DNA from: Gloeopeniophorella convolvens
Taxonomy: Eukaryota > Basidiomycota > Agaricomycetes > Russulales
Direction of reading: 5' to 3'
DNA length: 33,957 nucleotides
Assembly (NCBI GenBank): GCA_022496205.1
Contig: WTXD01000129.1
Coordinates: 1-33,957, forward strand
The position numbers were made by a program, and so were the translations under genes. Shown one piece after another: positions 11,140-19,963 of the stretch (positions are counted from its first letter, which is position 1; each line of letters starts with the position of its first letter). Under the pieces are notes generated by a model. The model did not search any database. It was not told the DNA's origin and worked only from the letters and a program-made list of their open reading frames with translations.

Positions 11140-13811
11140 TGCGCGTCGTCCCCCAACGTGCCTCGAGGGGGTATGAATGTGCTAATTCGCAACGATGGAA
11201 CACGCTGCGCGAGGATTTCGGTAAGCCCACGTGAGAGGGCGTCAGCGACAATATTGTCTTCGCCTGGGACATGGAAGACGCGGAGATCCAGACCGCTATG
11301 GATAACAATGCGCGCCGCACGCAAGAGGATGTCGTTGTAAGGCTCCCTTGCCTTAAGGGAGCCAAAGATCTGCACGGTGTCGAGATTGTCCGTGTAGAGA
11401 GCGAGCCGGCGTGGCGGTACGGGTAGGGCAGCGGCCCAGCACAGTGCAGAGAGGACGCACAAGGCCTCGTACCAGAAAATCGTGTCGCCGGACTCCGGTG
11501 GGGATGGAAGTGGAGCTGTGAAACCCACATTGCGGCTTGGGCACCAGTAGCCCAGTCCAACGAGGCTAGCGTCGCAGAAGATGACTAGGTCGGCGTCTTG
11601 GGGCGACCAATTTGAAGCGCGGACCATGTGGACGCCGTGGAAATGCTCGAAAGTGTCGGCAAACCACAGAAGGTCGCGGATGACAGTCTTATTGATATAG
11701 ACTGGCGCGAAACGGACCTTGAGGCCAGCAATCTTCCGGTAGCTAGATGTGAGTGCGGGGCGCAAGTATGGTGCGACGCTAAGGGCCCAATTCATCCACC
11801 CCAATCTCCTCCACCATTCTAAGAGCGGCCGTTTGCGACCCGGCGCATTGAGGACGAAGTCGCGAACCATGGCCACAAGCTTCTCGATACGCGCGCGCTC
11901 AAGCGTGATAGTCATGGTCTCTGTGTCGACCAAGAACCCGGTTATGACCAAAGAATGGCCAAACAGTTGCTTGGGCTTCTCGTGGGGCAAGCCGATGAAG
12001 TCCCAGAGGAGAAGTAGCTTCGCTTGCTTGACAGGAAACCACATGTTGTACGGAGCATAGTACATGAGTGTGGTGGCGGCATCAAATGAGTGAGAGTCGT
12101 CGACGTATGCCAGCAGTGCCTCCAATAAAAGCACGTTGATAGCGATCCAAAGGACCAGGGCCATAAAGGCACAGAAAAGTGTGCCCGATGCGCGGCCACC
12201 AAAGTTGTCGCAACGGTCAACGCGGCGCTGACCATCAACGGTGATGACCTGACGAAGCTGCCATAGGGGGTGCATAGGCAAACGTCGATAGGCCTGCGAT
12301 ACGTCAGACTTGAACACCCATAGGGGTGCGGATGGGCCAAAAACTTCACGCGCGCGAAGGAGGTTGGTACCGAGATGCTGGACAGTGTCAAGTTTGACGT
12401 AGATGCTGTCGCGATCAATGCATGAATTTGGCGAAAACACTCCGGCAGAGTGGTCGACGACGAGTCGCCGTTTGTTGGTTTCAGGTTTTGGAACGGTGTG
12501 AACAGGGACGCTGCACATCCCGGGCCAAAGCGGGTCACTGGCGTCCGCAAATGGCTCAGAAAAGCGGCCTAGCCGCTCCTCTTCTGCAACTTGTCTACGC
12601 ACAAAATCGAGCGCGTCGGGAGATAAGGGGCGTTCAGGGTAGTCGCGTGGTTCAGGATGCTCGACGGGATCCCAATCTGCGTACGGCCAAAACCCTTCAC
12701 GAAAACCTTTGATAACAGAATGCACAAAGGGCTGATTAGGGTGGTCTGCCAGCAAAGACTCGAAACGCGTGACGTTGATTGGCGTGACGATGGGGAAAAG
12801 ATCCGGGTGCGCTCGAATAGTGGATTGAGCAACTGGATCATTGACAATGTGGGATGGTGGACTAGGAAGCGGGTCACACGTCTCGGTGAATGAAGCTGAT
12901 GGAGTAATGAAGTCATGCGTGGCAGCATCCCACAAGAACCCGCGGAACAATCGCGGGGCTTTAGGAGCGGTTGACCGGGGGGCGTTTGTCTCGCCCTTCG
13001 GATTGCTTCGGCGCTGCGGGTGATTGTAACCGGGAGCTGTCACAGGCGAAGGCTGCGTGGCTGCTAGAGAAGCAGGTTGAACAGATGTGTTTGAACCGGC
13101 ACTCCTTTCCCGCGCAGCGTCCGACATTGAAGTTCCGGCAGATTTCGTTGGTGCGCCGTTTAGGACGCGCCGCTCCAGGAGCAAGCGACGGAGCTCCTGT
13201 TGACGCTGCATTGACGAAGTACAGGTCGTGGAGGTCGGCGAATGCACCGTAGTCTGATAAGAGGAGTCGATTAAGTCGGGCAACTCTTGTATGGACTGCG
13301 CGGTCAAAAGCGATGACACGTTCGGGGGCGTTCCTCCAAACGGTGAAGTGGGAATCGATGCGCTCGTGGTAGGCCTGCAGTTCTCCAGATCGATGGGGGA
13401 AGAGGAATGCCACGGCGGCTGAGTACTTTCCCCAAGCAACGATCCATTCACCATGAGTTCGCAGTTGCCCGGACCCTGCCCGAAGTTGTCTAGGTCCTCC
13501 AACTCGATCTCCAGAAACGTCGGCATCGAGTCCGAGGTCTCCGTCGAGAGCGTTGACTCCGGCAAGGATGCGCTCGAGGTCGATATACGAGTTAGCAATG
13601 ATGGAGGGCCAGATAGTTGATGGGAGCTCGGGGCAGTCGGTTCTGGTAAGCATGAGTCTGCGGACGTGCACTGGGTCCCGCAAGTAGTTCTCCTTAAGTT
13701 GGAGAGTTCGCCGGACGTCGGGATGGACATCAGGCTCGGGTCGCCGCAGGAAGGGGACGAGTCCTTCATCAACCCGCCGTCTGACCGTGTCGGCATCTCC
13801 ATCCTGGTCAT
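11136..13811 (-). CDS. Reverse transcriptase-RNase H polyprotein of the Ngaro-like element
   Basis: Open frame of 891 codons. The recognisable domains lie in the C-terminal two thirds. The RT has VDHSAGVFSPNSCIDR, VFKSDVSQAYRRLPMHP, FGGRASGT and the catalytic YVDD (Y569, bases 12107-12096). The RNase H has FCDASLVGLGYW, FWYEALCVLSALCWA, LYTDNLDTVQ and NIVADALSRG, supplying the acidic D-E-D-D set. The first 280 codons overlap the Gag frame in another register and are Ser/Thr/Pro-rich without motifs, so translation of the RT probably begins near the Gag stop by frameshift (+1 relative to Gag) or by a downstream start. It ends in ATGA shared with the recombinase start. No methyltransferase-like domain is visible between RNase H and the stop. 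Confidence 0.9.
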   Translation of the reverse strand: MTRMEMPTRSDGGLMKDSSPSCGDPSLMSIPTSGELSNLRRTTCGTQCTSADSCLPEPTAPSSHQLSGPPSLLTRISTSSASLPESTLSTETSDSMPTFLEIELEDLDNFGQGPGNCELMVNGSLLGESTQPPWHSSSPIDLENCRPTTSASIPTSPFGGTPPNVSSLLTAQSIQELPDLIDSSYQTTVHSPTSTTCTSSMQRQQELRRLLLERRVLNGAPTKSAGTSMSDAARERSAGSNTSVQPASLAATQPSPVTAPGYNHPQRRSNPKGETNAPRSTAPKAPRLFRGFLWDAATHDFITPSASFTETCDPLPSPPSHIVNDPVAQSTIRAHPDLFPIVTPINVTRFESLLADHPNQPFVHSVIKGFREGFWPYADWDPVEHPEPRDYPERPLSPDALDFVRRQVAEEERLGRFSEPFADASDPLWPGMCSVPVHTVPKPETNKRRLVVDHSAGVFSPNSCIDRDSIYVKLDTVQHLGTNLLRAREVFGPSAPLWVFKSDVSQAYRRLPMHPLWQLRQVITVDGQRRVDRCDNFGGRASGTLFCAFMALVLWIAINVLLLEALLAYVDDSHSFDAATTLMYYAPYNMWFPVKQAKLLLLWDFIGLPHEKPKQLFGHSLVITGFLVDTETMTITLERARIEKLVAMVRDFVLNAPGRKRPLLEWWRRLGWMNWALSVAPYLRPALTSSYRKIAGLKVRFAPVYINKTVIRDLLWFADTFEHFHGVHMVRASNWSPQDADLVIFCDASLVGLGYWCPSRNVGFTAPLPSPPESGDTIFWYEALCVLSALCWAAALPVPPRRLALYTDNLDTVQIFGSLKAREPYNDILLRAARIVIHSGLDLRVFHVPGEDNIVADALSRGLTEILAQRVPSLRISTFIPPRGTLGDDAQ

Positions 13812-13860
13812 TAGCGATGCGGGGACGTTTGAACGGGATGACCTGAGATTGGCCCTCCAC
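12961..13860 (-). CDS. Gag-like protein with CCCH zinc finger (Ngaro-like element)
   Basis: Open frame of 299 codons. The helical middle part is followed by a basic linker and a CCCH finger at residues 241-258 (C-x7-C-x4-C-x3-H, in CRNFNVGRC...CRFKH) with further Cys residues after it, as in nucleic-acid-binding Gag proteins of fungal YR retroelements. The conserved-looking start is GTG (13860-13858), not ATG. The first in-frame ATG encodes residue 70, and a stop lies in frame shortly upstream. Either the start codon has mutated, a spliced leader supplies it, or a non-ATG start is used. The last 850 nt overlap the RT frame. Confident as Gag, less so about the start. Confidence 0.75.
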   Translation of the reverse strand: MEGQSQVIPFKRPRIANDQDGDADTVRRRVDEGLVPFLRRPEPDVHPDVRRTLQLKENYLRDPVHVRRLMLTRTDCPELPSTIWPSIIANSYIDLERILAGVNALDGDLGLDADVSGDRVGGPRQLRAGSGQLRTHGEWIVAWGKYSAAVAFLFPHRSGELQAYHERIDSHFTVWRNAPERVIAFDRAVHTRVARLNRLLLSDYGAFADLHDLYFVNAASTGAPSLAPGAARPKRRTNEICRNFNVGRCAGKECRFKHICSTCFSSSHAAFACDSSRLQSPAAPKQSEGRDKRPPVNRS

Positions 13861-13867
13861 GTGACGC

Positions 13868-13952
13868 CCTGGCAGGGAGAGAGAAAAGCTTAGAAGTGAG
13901 AAACGAGGCGGCGACGATTCAGAAACCTACCTGGCAGGGAGAGAGAAAAGCT
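13868..13952 (-). repeat. Two 23-bp direct repeats that look like splice acceptors (leader of the YR element)
   Basis: The same 23 bases occur at 13868-13890 and 13930-13952, 62 bp apart, just before the Gag frame. On the sense strand each reads as a pyrimidine tract ending in CCTGCCAGG. After the upstream copy comes GTAGGT, and before the downstream copy CTTCTAAG, so the 62 bp between them has a donor, a branch-like site and an acceptor. It may be a leader intron created by a short tandem duplication. Confidence 0.6.
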
Positions 13953-15668
13953 AGGGGCTCAGGATGCCCGCAGCTCGCTCGATAACCCGCCCTGCCAGGG
14001 GACACGGGGGCTCCACACGGATCCGCCCATCCGCAACCAGAACAGCCGCAGGCGGTCGCGACCCGTGCCCAAGGTTCCTATCGTGAATTTGGTCAGCTGA
14101 CCGATCCCATAGTGGGCGTACTGCTCGTATACTGACGAGACTTGAGGCTTGCGGGCGCTGCCCGACGCCTGTGCGTGCGGCAAGGCCGCGGCGCTGGAAT
14201 TGACCCGCCGATTGGACTTCTGTAAACAAGCATGTTTAAAATCGAAAAATATCAGCGTGTTCAGGGCGGAGTTTGTCCTGAGCACACCCAGAGGTCAGGG
14301 GGTTTACGAGGTGGCGGAAGCAAACGTGGTGCCGTACCTTCTGAAATTCCCGCGACGCTTTGAAAGGTAGAAGACCATACCAAATGTTATTGACATGTCG
14401 CAAAGGAGTTGGAAAGAGAAGGAGGTGATCATGTAGCGCTGCAGACGGTGTTAAGTAGAGTTAGCTATTCGCATACTCTCTGAAACAATTATCGCGTATG
14501 GTGAGTTGTCACTGACACCTTGATGGATAGTATCATCCACGAAGTGGCGCGGTAGCATCCTGCATGGTTCCAGTGAACAGGGGCAATCACATAGATCGAA
14601 AATATACATACCGTGGTATACTGTATCCTGAAGGATATATTGCGTGAATGAGATGAGCATATCCTTGTGCGCAACTGAGCCGGTTCGCACCGATTGCAAA
14701 AGCTGGTACTATTAATTAACAGCCACTAGCTGCCGACTCTGATGACACACATACCAGAAGAAGTGGTTGAACATATGGCCTGTGCGATGATCCCATGTGG
14801 GCGATGATTAACTTCGAGAGATGATCAGATGACATACTATTACGATGGGTATACGTATAGCCTCCTGGCTGACTGCAGCGGGATCGGATCAGCTAGCCCA
14901 GGGGTCGGGTGACGACAGACCGGTATAGATGCGATGGGCAAAAAAACTGTCGACAACGGCGGTTAAGCTGGAATCGCCACCGCCACGCGTGCTTACTTTC
15001 GTACGGATAGGTTGATGAGAGCTACCAGGATACAACCAATCTTGAGACGAATTAGGCCACGTACGCAGTGGAAACGGCTCACCAGAAAGAATCACTGTCG
15101 CCTTCAAATTGTGGATGAGTGTAGCTCATCCAGACAATCATGATCACCTGGGCCACGCACCCCATAGCTCCTGTTCCAGAGTATCAGACAATGCTCAAGG
15201 CGAACTTGTCATTTACACGGTAACGCACCAAGGATAATATAGATCGGCGGCGATATTTCTGAAATGGGTGACGGATAATGTATAGGTCACATGCGAGCTC
15301 ATGGCTAAAGTCGATGTGTCGGCTGCCCTGGGGTCATCATCAGTGTTGACTAGCTGTCCATGGCATCGTCTGGGACTGTGACTCACAAGAGCAATGCCAC
15401 CTGTGACGACGGGTTGCATCATTAGGGACACCTCGCAGGCGATAGTGAATGAAAGGACCAACAAATGACTTCAACACCAGCCCATCGTGGAGAGAGTACT
15501 TTGTATAATAGGAGAAGGCCTGCCACAAATTCGCGCCGTACACCCTATCGCTGAAATTAATCGACGGCGCAGACTAAGGCAAAGCAATTGTTCTTACATT
15601 GCTGAGATAACAACTGCAAGGAAGACGGCACCAGTGGTGTCGTCAAACCGGATGCCAGATGCTGCCAT

Positions 15669-16857
15669 GATGGAGAGGGTGGGGGAGGTGACTTGAGAAG
15701 GAAGAGTAGCTTACAGCACCTTATGTGACACGAGCATAGAAATCCGTGAAGAACGCCACCGGTATCGTGGTGGACTTAAGCAGCTTCCTAGCATCCATCA
15801 GCAGCGATCTGCAATGCCGGCCGTTGCCGTGCTTAGTATAGTACTACTGTATGTCTGAGCACCCTATATTGGGGCAGAAGTAGCCACATAGGTGAAAAGA
15901 CGGATGTACCATCACTTGCGGGAGTACGGTGGGTCTGAAGTTGGAGCGAGCGGCTGATCAGCAGGGCGTGCATTGATTGAAATCTGCCCAGTGTCCGAGG
16001 AGCGTGTGTCCACTCATTACTCTGTATCGCAATGGGCAACTCGATTGGAAGCTGGACGCCCCATGCAGTGCGAATCTGGAAGTCGCTCTTCGTTATAGTG
16101 CACCCAGGAAGAAAGTTTGATGTACTCGGGCGTCTAACTCGGGGAGGCCAGTGGTCTGCCTCTGTCGGGTGACGCGTCGCCCACGCCCGCATACATGTGC
16201 GCGCTCCCTGTGCACCGACCTCCGATAGTACTGTGTGTATGTCATGAGCCGCGCTGTACATCAGCGCTTCAGCAACAAACCACTGCCTATGCTTACAGGT
16301 TCGTTTTAGTGCATGCGGTCCCGATGGGCGCTTTGCAGCCCGTTCAGGGTCTTAGTGCGACGGGCGAGGGACGAGCACACACAGGAAATCACAAACAAGG
16401 GCCCAACTCACTCACGAGCGCTGACTCCACGAAGATACAAATTTGGACCCTCGGTCGCAGGAGATATAAAGAAACAACAGGCATAGAGATAGGGTCGTGA
16501 AGAGGCGTCAGGATGAAGGTTCAGGATACAAAGCGGAAGCAAAGTGCATCACGAACGCGGAAGCAAAGTCACATCACGAACGCGAAACTAGTATTAGAGG
16601 GAGGCCATCGCGAACCCGAACAGTCACCGTCACTGTCACCGTCACACTTACTGAACGGAGTTAAGCCCGACAAGTTGAAAATAGCATGATCGTGTTGTTG
16701 GGTAGTAAAAGAATGGAACGCGCGTGTGTTTGTCCATACAAACGTGCTGATCAAATGGAAACGAATGTGTACAGTAAAGAACGTAGGGAGATAGCTGTCC
16801 AATCTTCCGACCAGTCTGCACCCGACCAGGGGCCCTCTGCAGTACTAGCACTCATGC
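15669..16857. other. Intergenic interval between DUF6534 copies C and D, with a duplicated block at 16151-16340
   Basis: Upstream region of copy D and 3' region of copy C. 16151-16340 is the partner of the block at 8524-8728. 16690-16857 is homologous to 19790-19963 downstream of copy B, with a strongly conserved AGTAAAGAACGTAGGGAG core in both. No independent gene was recognised. Confidence 0.6.
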
Positions 16858-18648
16858 CTAGACATGTGCCACGCCTGGTAGCACGAGCGTCATGTCACTC
16901 GGCGTCTCGAGGATCGCGCGGATGCGCTGCCGGGAGTTCAGGCTGCAGCGACGGCGCGTCAGCGGGGATGTCAGTATAGGAGAGGGCATGAGGACACACA
17001 GCGCCATGAACGCGCAGACGCCGAGCTTGGTCTGCAGCGCGACGAACACGGCCCAGGTGAGCGCAATCGGGCGTGCAATGTACTGATGGTGCTGTAAGCG
17101 CCAGAAATGGGGGATGGGGCGGGCGTACAGAGATCAGGCAGCCTAAGGTGCACATACTGTAGGCGTATTCGGGTCAGAGAAGCACAGGGCGAAGCATTTG
17201 GAAGCGCACATGTTGAGGACACCGCAATTGAAGCTGTAGAACGCCAGTACGTTGAGGGCTGCATTCGTCCTTGGTTACCTGCTGTAAGGTGCTCCGGGAT
17301 ATAAGGATGCCAGGGCCACGCACTGCTTGATCGGCCCGCGATGAGAGAGGATGTAGAATACCATTCCTGCAGTGATGAGTACGTCGCACAGGGCCTGCAA
17401 TCCGAGACTGCCTATTAGGAAATGCTGCGGATGCCGGTCTCAGCGATGATCGGATTGGTGGGCGAAGGCCTAGGAGGCCGATGGCTCACCCCTTGGAAGA
17501 CACTTCCATCTATTTCTGTGTGGTTTTTGAGCCTATGCAACCCAGTAAGCGCCCGAGAGGGAGACGTTATGCATTACATAGAAGTAGGGCTGACCAATAC
17601 TCGCATGGTCCTGCCCACGGTGCCATCAGATCGATTATACACGAGTTGGGCAACGGGAGGTGGCATACGGATGCAGAGTGCTGAGTGAAGGGTCGCGAGG
17701 TCAGTCCATGTGCTCCCAATCCCAGACGAATGCAAAGCTCACCAAGATATATCAATGAGGTTACGACCTTGGGGTTGACCACAACGTCAGCGTTAGCCGT
17801 TGGGTGTTGAGAGAGACGAGCACACGTACAATACACATTGGCAAGTACGGCGCTTTTCCTCCCACTGCTCATGATTGACATGAAAGAGCGACAGAGTGAT
17901 GATGCAGAGGGTACTGACGATGATATAACCTGTGTGCAAAGAAGCTAGAAAGCCGGGCGGTGTTCTCAGTGGCTGTTTTGTTCCTGGATCTATGAGCTTA
18001 CATCTGGATGGATGTATTGAGGGCGCCTGCCATTGACGTGTAATGTACTTCATGATCTCCCGAGAAGCGGGCACCGCTTACCGTAAATGATTCCAAGCGA
18101 CTTCGTGCAGGTTTAGCCTCGAACCTCTTCAAATTGATAGCTTACTGCAAAGGTCCTGTGTCGAGCGTCTGATCTAAGCTATACATCGTGGATGCTGCCA
18201 AACGCACCAGGGAGGATGTAACAACGATGAAAGATCGCCGAAGTTCGTCACACAAACTACATATTCGACATGCGAGGTAAACGCCACACTGATTGTGTCG
18301 ATGACCCTGCGGTGTTTACGTGAGTGTAGTATCAACTGCCTAGGATGAAGGGGAGACATACAAGAGCACGGCGACCTTCGCCACAGTCGACTTTGGTCAG
18401 CTCCCACTTCCGATGAATGGGCAAGACTCTCAAATAGCTCACGAAAAGTTTCAGCGCCGGGCCATCGTTCGACGCGTACTCCGAATAGTAGGTGGTCATC
18501 TGTCGCAGATTCGCTCCGTATATCCTATCGGGGAAGAGATCAGGAATCAGCGGATCCTTGTAAAGGTGCACTGAACTGACATAGCTGAGAACACCGCGGT
18601 GAAGAGGCCAGCTCCGAGGGTATCGCCTAAAGTAACAAGGACAGCCAT
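16858..18648 (-). CDS. DUF6534-like seven-helix membrane protein, copy C
   Basis: Eighteen exons on the minus strand: 18648-18581, 18524-18443, 18375-18362, 18306-18208, 18155-18146, 18100-18082, 18026-18002, 17944-17919, 17864-17830, 17767-17743, 17680-17669, 17610-17595, 17532-17490, 17424-17324, 17269-17210, 17156-17129, 17082-17000, 16942-16858. They total 831 nt (276 aa), with phase kept at every junction. Family motifs are IYGANLRQMTTYYSEY in helix 1 and its loop, VIDTISVAFTSHVEYVVCVT (helix 2), FFAHRLYHL (helix 3 end), LQALCDVLITAGMVFYIL (helix 5), TNAALNVLAFYSFNCGVLN (helix 6) and LNSRQRIRAI (cytosolic tail). The family is common in Agaricomycetes and has no assigned function. The tail after LNSR is short (28 codons). 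The reference copy for the exon model, closest to B. Confidence 0.85.
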
Positions 18649-19963
18649 AGAGTGTCGGGGTCCGGGAAAGAGATATGTTTCCATTCCTTGCCCGAACAGC
18701 TATATACACTTCTCGAGGCGAATAGCGTTCCAGGTGGGCATATCTGATATCACGTAGCGGTGGGAGACATTCACTGGTTGTCATCAGATGATCTGATGTT
18801 AGGGTACAGTGTTCCAGTCAGAAAATCGGTGTTGAGATAATGCACGCACTGTTAGTACCGCGCTTGGCGACGGATGCATGGAAATGTAGTAAGATCGTCG
18901 TGTTACGTGGGGTTCTGTGCACTGAGGCGCACGTTAATGGATTGGAAAAAGTGATTAGCAGGGCATAAATTCAAGACCCGTGGGATTGGAGTTGGTAATA
19001 GACTGCCGGCGGCCGTGGGTTTCAACGGATTGTCATAAACCAACTTTACGAGAAGGTGTAGATCAGAGGTACGGGCTTATCACGATCGGGTTCTGCGATG
19101 CTGACTGAGAGTTGGAAAGCGTCGCGTCGTGTTTGACGTGGATCAGAGTACGTGTCGTCACATGCAGACCGCAACGACTCTGGATCGATGATCGGAGTGG
19201 TTAGCATGGGTACGGCAGCTCTATAAAAAGACTGACAGTAAGAACAAAGGCCATTGTACGTGTCGAGCGTTCGCTTTCGTGGTTCAGCGCGTGAGGTCGC
19301 GACCAGGAGATACAGACCAAACATCGTCGGGATAATGCAGATTCGGTGTAGGAACGCTACGACATTAGCCCGATGCCTATTAAAGATTCGGAAGTCGAAG
19401 GAAGAGAACGTGATCGTTCGAAACTCGGGATGCGAACTCAACGACAGCGTTGCGTGGGAGGCGGCTAAGTTGGTAGTCTAGAAATTGGATGATGATTGTC
19501 GCGAACTCCAATTGAAGGCGCTTGGCAAAACGCTTGACATGGAATGCGTGCTCGGCCCGTCCCGCGTCCCGCCACACGGCCCGCTGGCACCCAGCCAGCA
19601 GTCAGTGCGCCGGGTTGCGCCCTGCCGTCATCCGCGTCGCTGATATCGACTCCAGTCTCCTCGTCACTACGATTGGCCCAGGAAAAGCCGAGCGCTGTCT
19701 ATACCTATAGATTTATTTCAGTGCACGCTATCTGGATGGGCGCTTTTCAGCCTGCTCAGAACCTCAGATTGACTGTGCGGCCCGACAAGAGAATGGTATC
19801 GTGTTACATATTGGGTAAAAGAACGGAACGCGCGGGTATTTATTCGTACACAGGAGCTGGCAGAATGGAAACGGGCGTGTAGAGTAAAGAACGTAGGGAG
19901 GTAGCTGTCCGGTCCTCCGGTTGGTCGGTGCGTTGCTGGTGAAACCTTCTGCAGTACTCGCGC
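18649..19963. other. Upstream region of copy C, duplicated upstream of copy B
   Basis: 18800-19530 is homologous with indels to 24100-24850 upstream of copy B, and 19545-19780 to 24880-25030. A 24-bp stretch is identical between 19624-19647 and 24941-24964. Open frames here (for example 19046-19441 minus) have partly similar counterparts in the other copy, but indels break the frame. I read this as shared promoter/intergenic sequence, not a gene. Confidence 0.6.

Larger units (their letters stand above)
9954..14239 (-). mobile_element. Ngaro/DIRS-like tyrosine-recombinase retrotransposon
   Basis: A 4286 bp element, sense strand minus, inserted in exon 15 of DUF6534 copy D. Gene order is Gag with CCCH finger, RT-RNase H, tyrosine recombinase, with no methyltransferase domain. 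This fits Ngaro-type elements of fungi better than DIRS proper. No integrase, transposase or long terminal repeats were found. The borders come from comparing exon 15 with the three sibling genes: AATC occurs on both sides (9950-9953 and 14240-14243), and keeping one copy restores an in-frame 63-nt exon (siblings have 60). An 11-bp inverted match lies at 9952-9962 and 14206-14216. Near the sense 5' end lies a quasi-palindrome (TAAACA ... TGTTTA, 14223-14238). Confidence 0.85.
9485..15668 (-). pseudogene. DUF6534-like seven-helix membrane protein, copy D, interrupted by a retrotransposon
   Basis: Same 18-exon plan as copies A-C: 15668-15598, 15544-15463, 15400-15387, 15327-15229, 15170-15161, 15101-15083, 15021-14997, 14946-14921, 14872-14838, 14779-14755, 14702-14691, 14627-14612, 14559-14517, 14438-14338, 14277-14244 joined across the insertion to 9953-9925, then 9866-9839, 9779-9697 and 9641-9485 (TAA). 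Family motifs include VYGANLWQ, SHVTYTLSVTHF, FFAHRIY, RTNSALNTL, FNCGAIS and LNSRKHVRGM. The 4.3 kb element splits exon 15 inside the sixth-helix region, so no normal product is expected. All other exons keep frame and splice sites, which implies a recent insertion. Its C-terminal tail (52 codons) differs from those of the siblings. The protein's function is unknown. Confidence 0.85.

Noticed and set aside
9954..14239. Interpretation of the YR element as DIRS proper or Crypton
   Set aside because: A Crypton lacks RT, which is present here, and DIRS elements carry long inverted repeats and a methyltransferase domain, neither of which I can see.
19046..19441. 131-codon minus-strand open frame as a separate gene
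   Set aside because: The duplicated counterpart at 24418-24753 has indels that break the frame, so the similarity reflects duplicated intergenic DNA.
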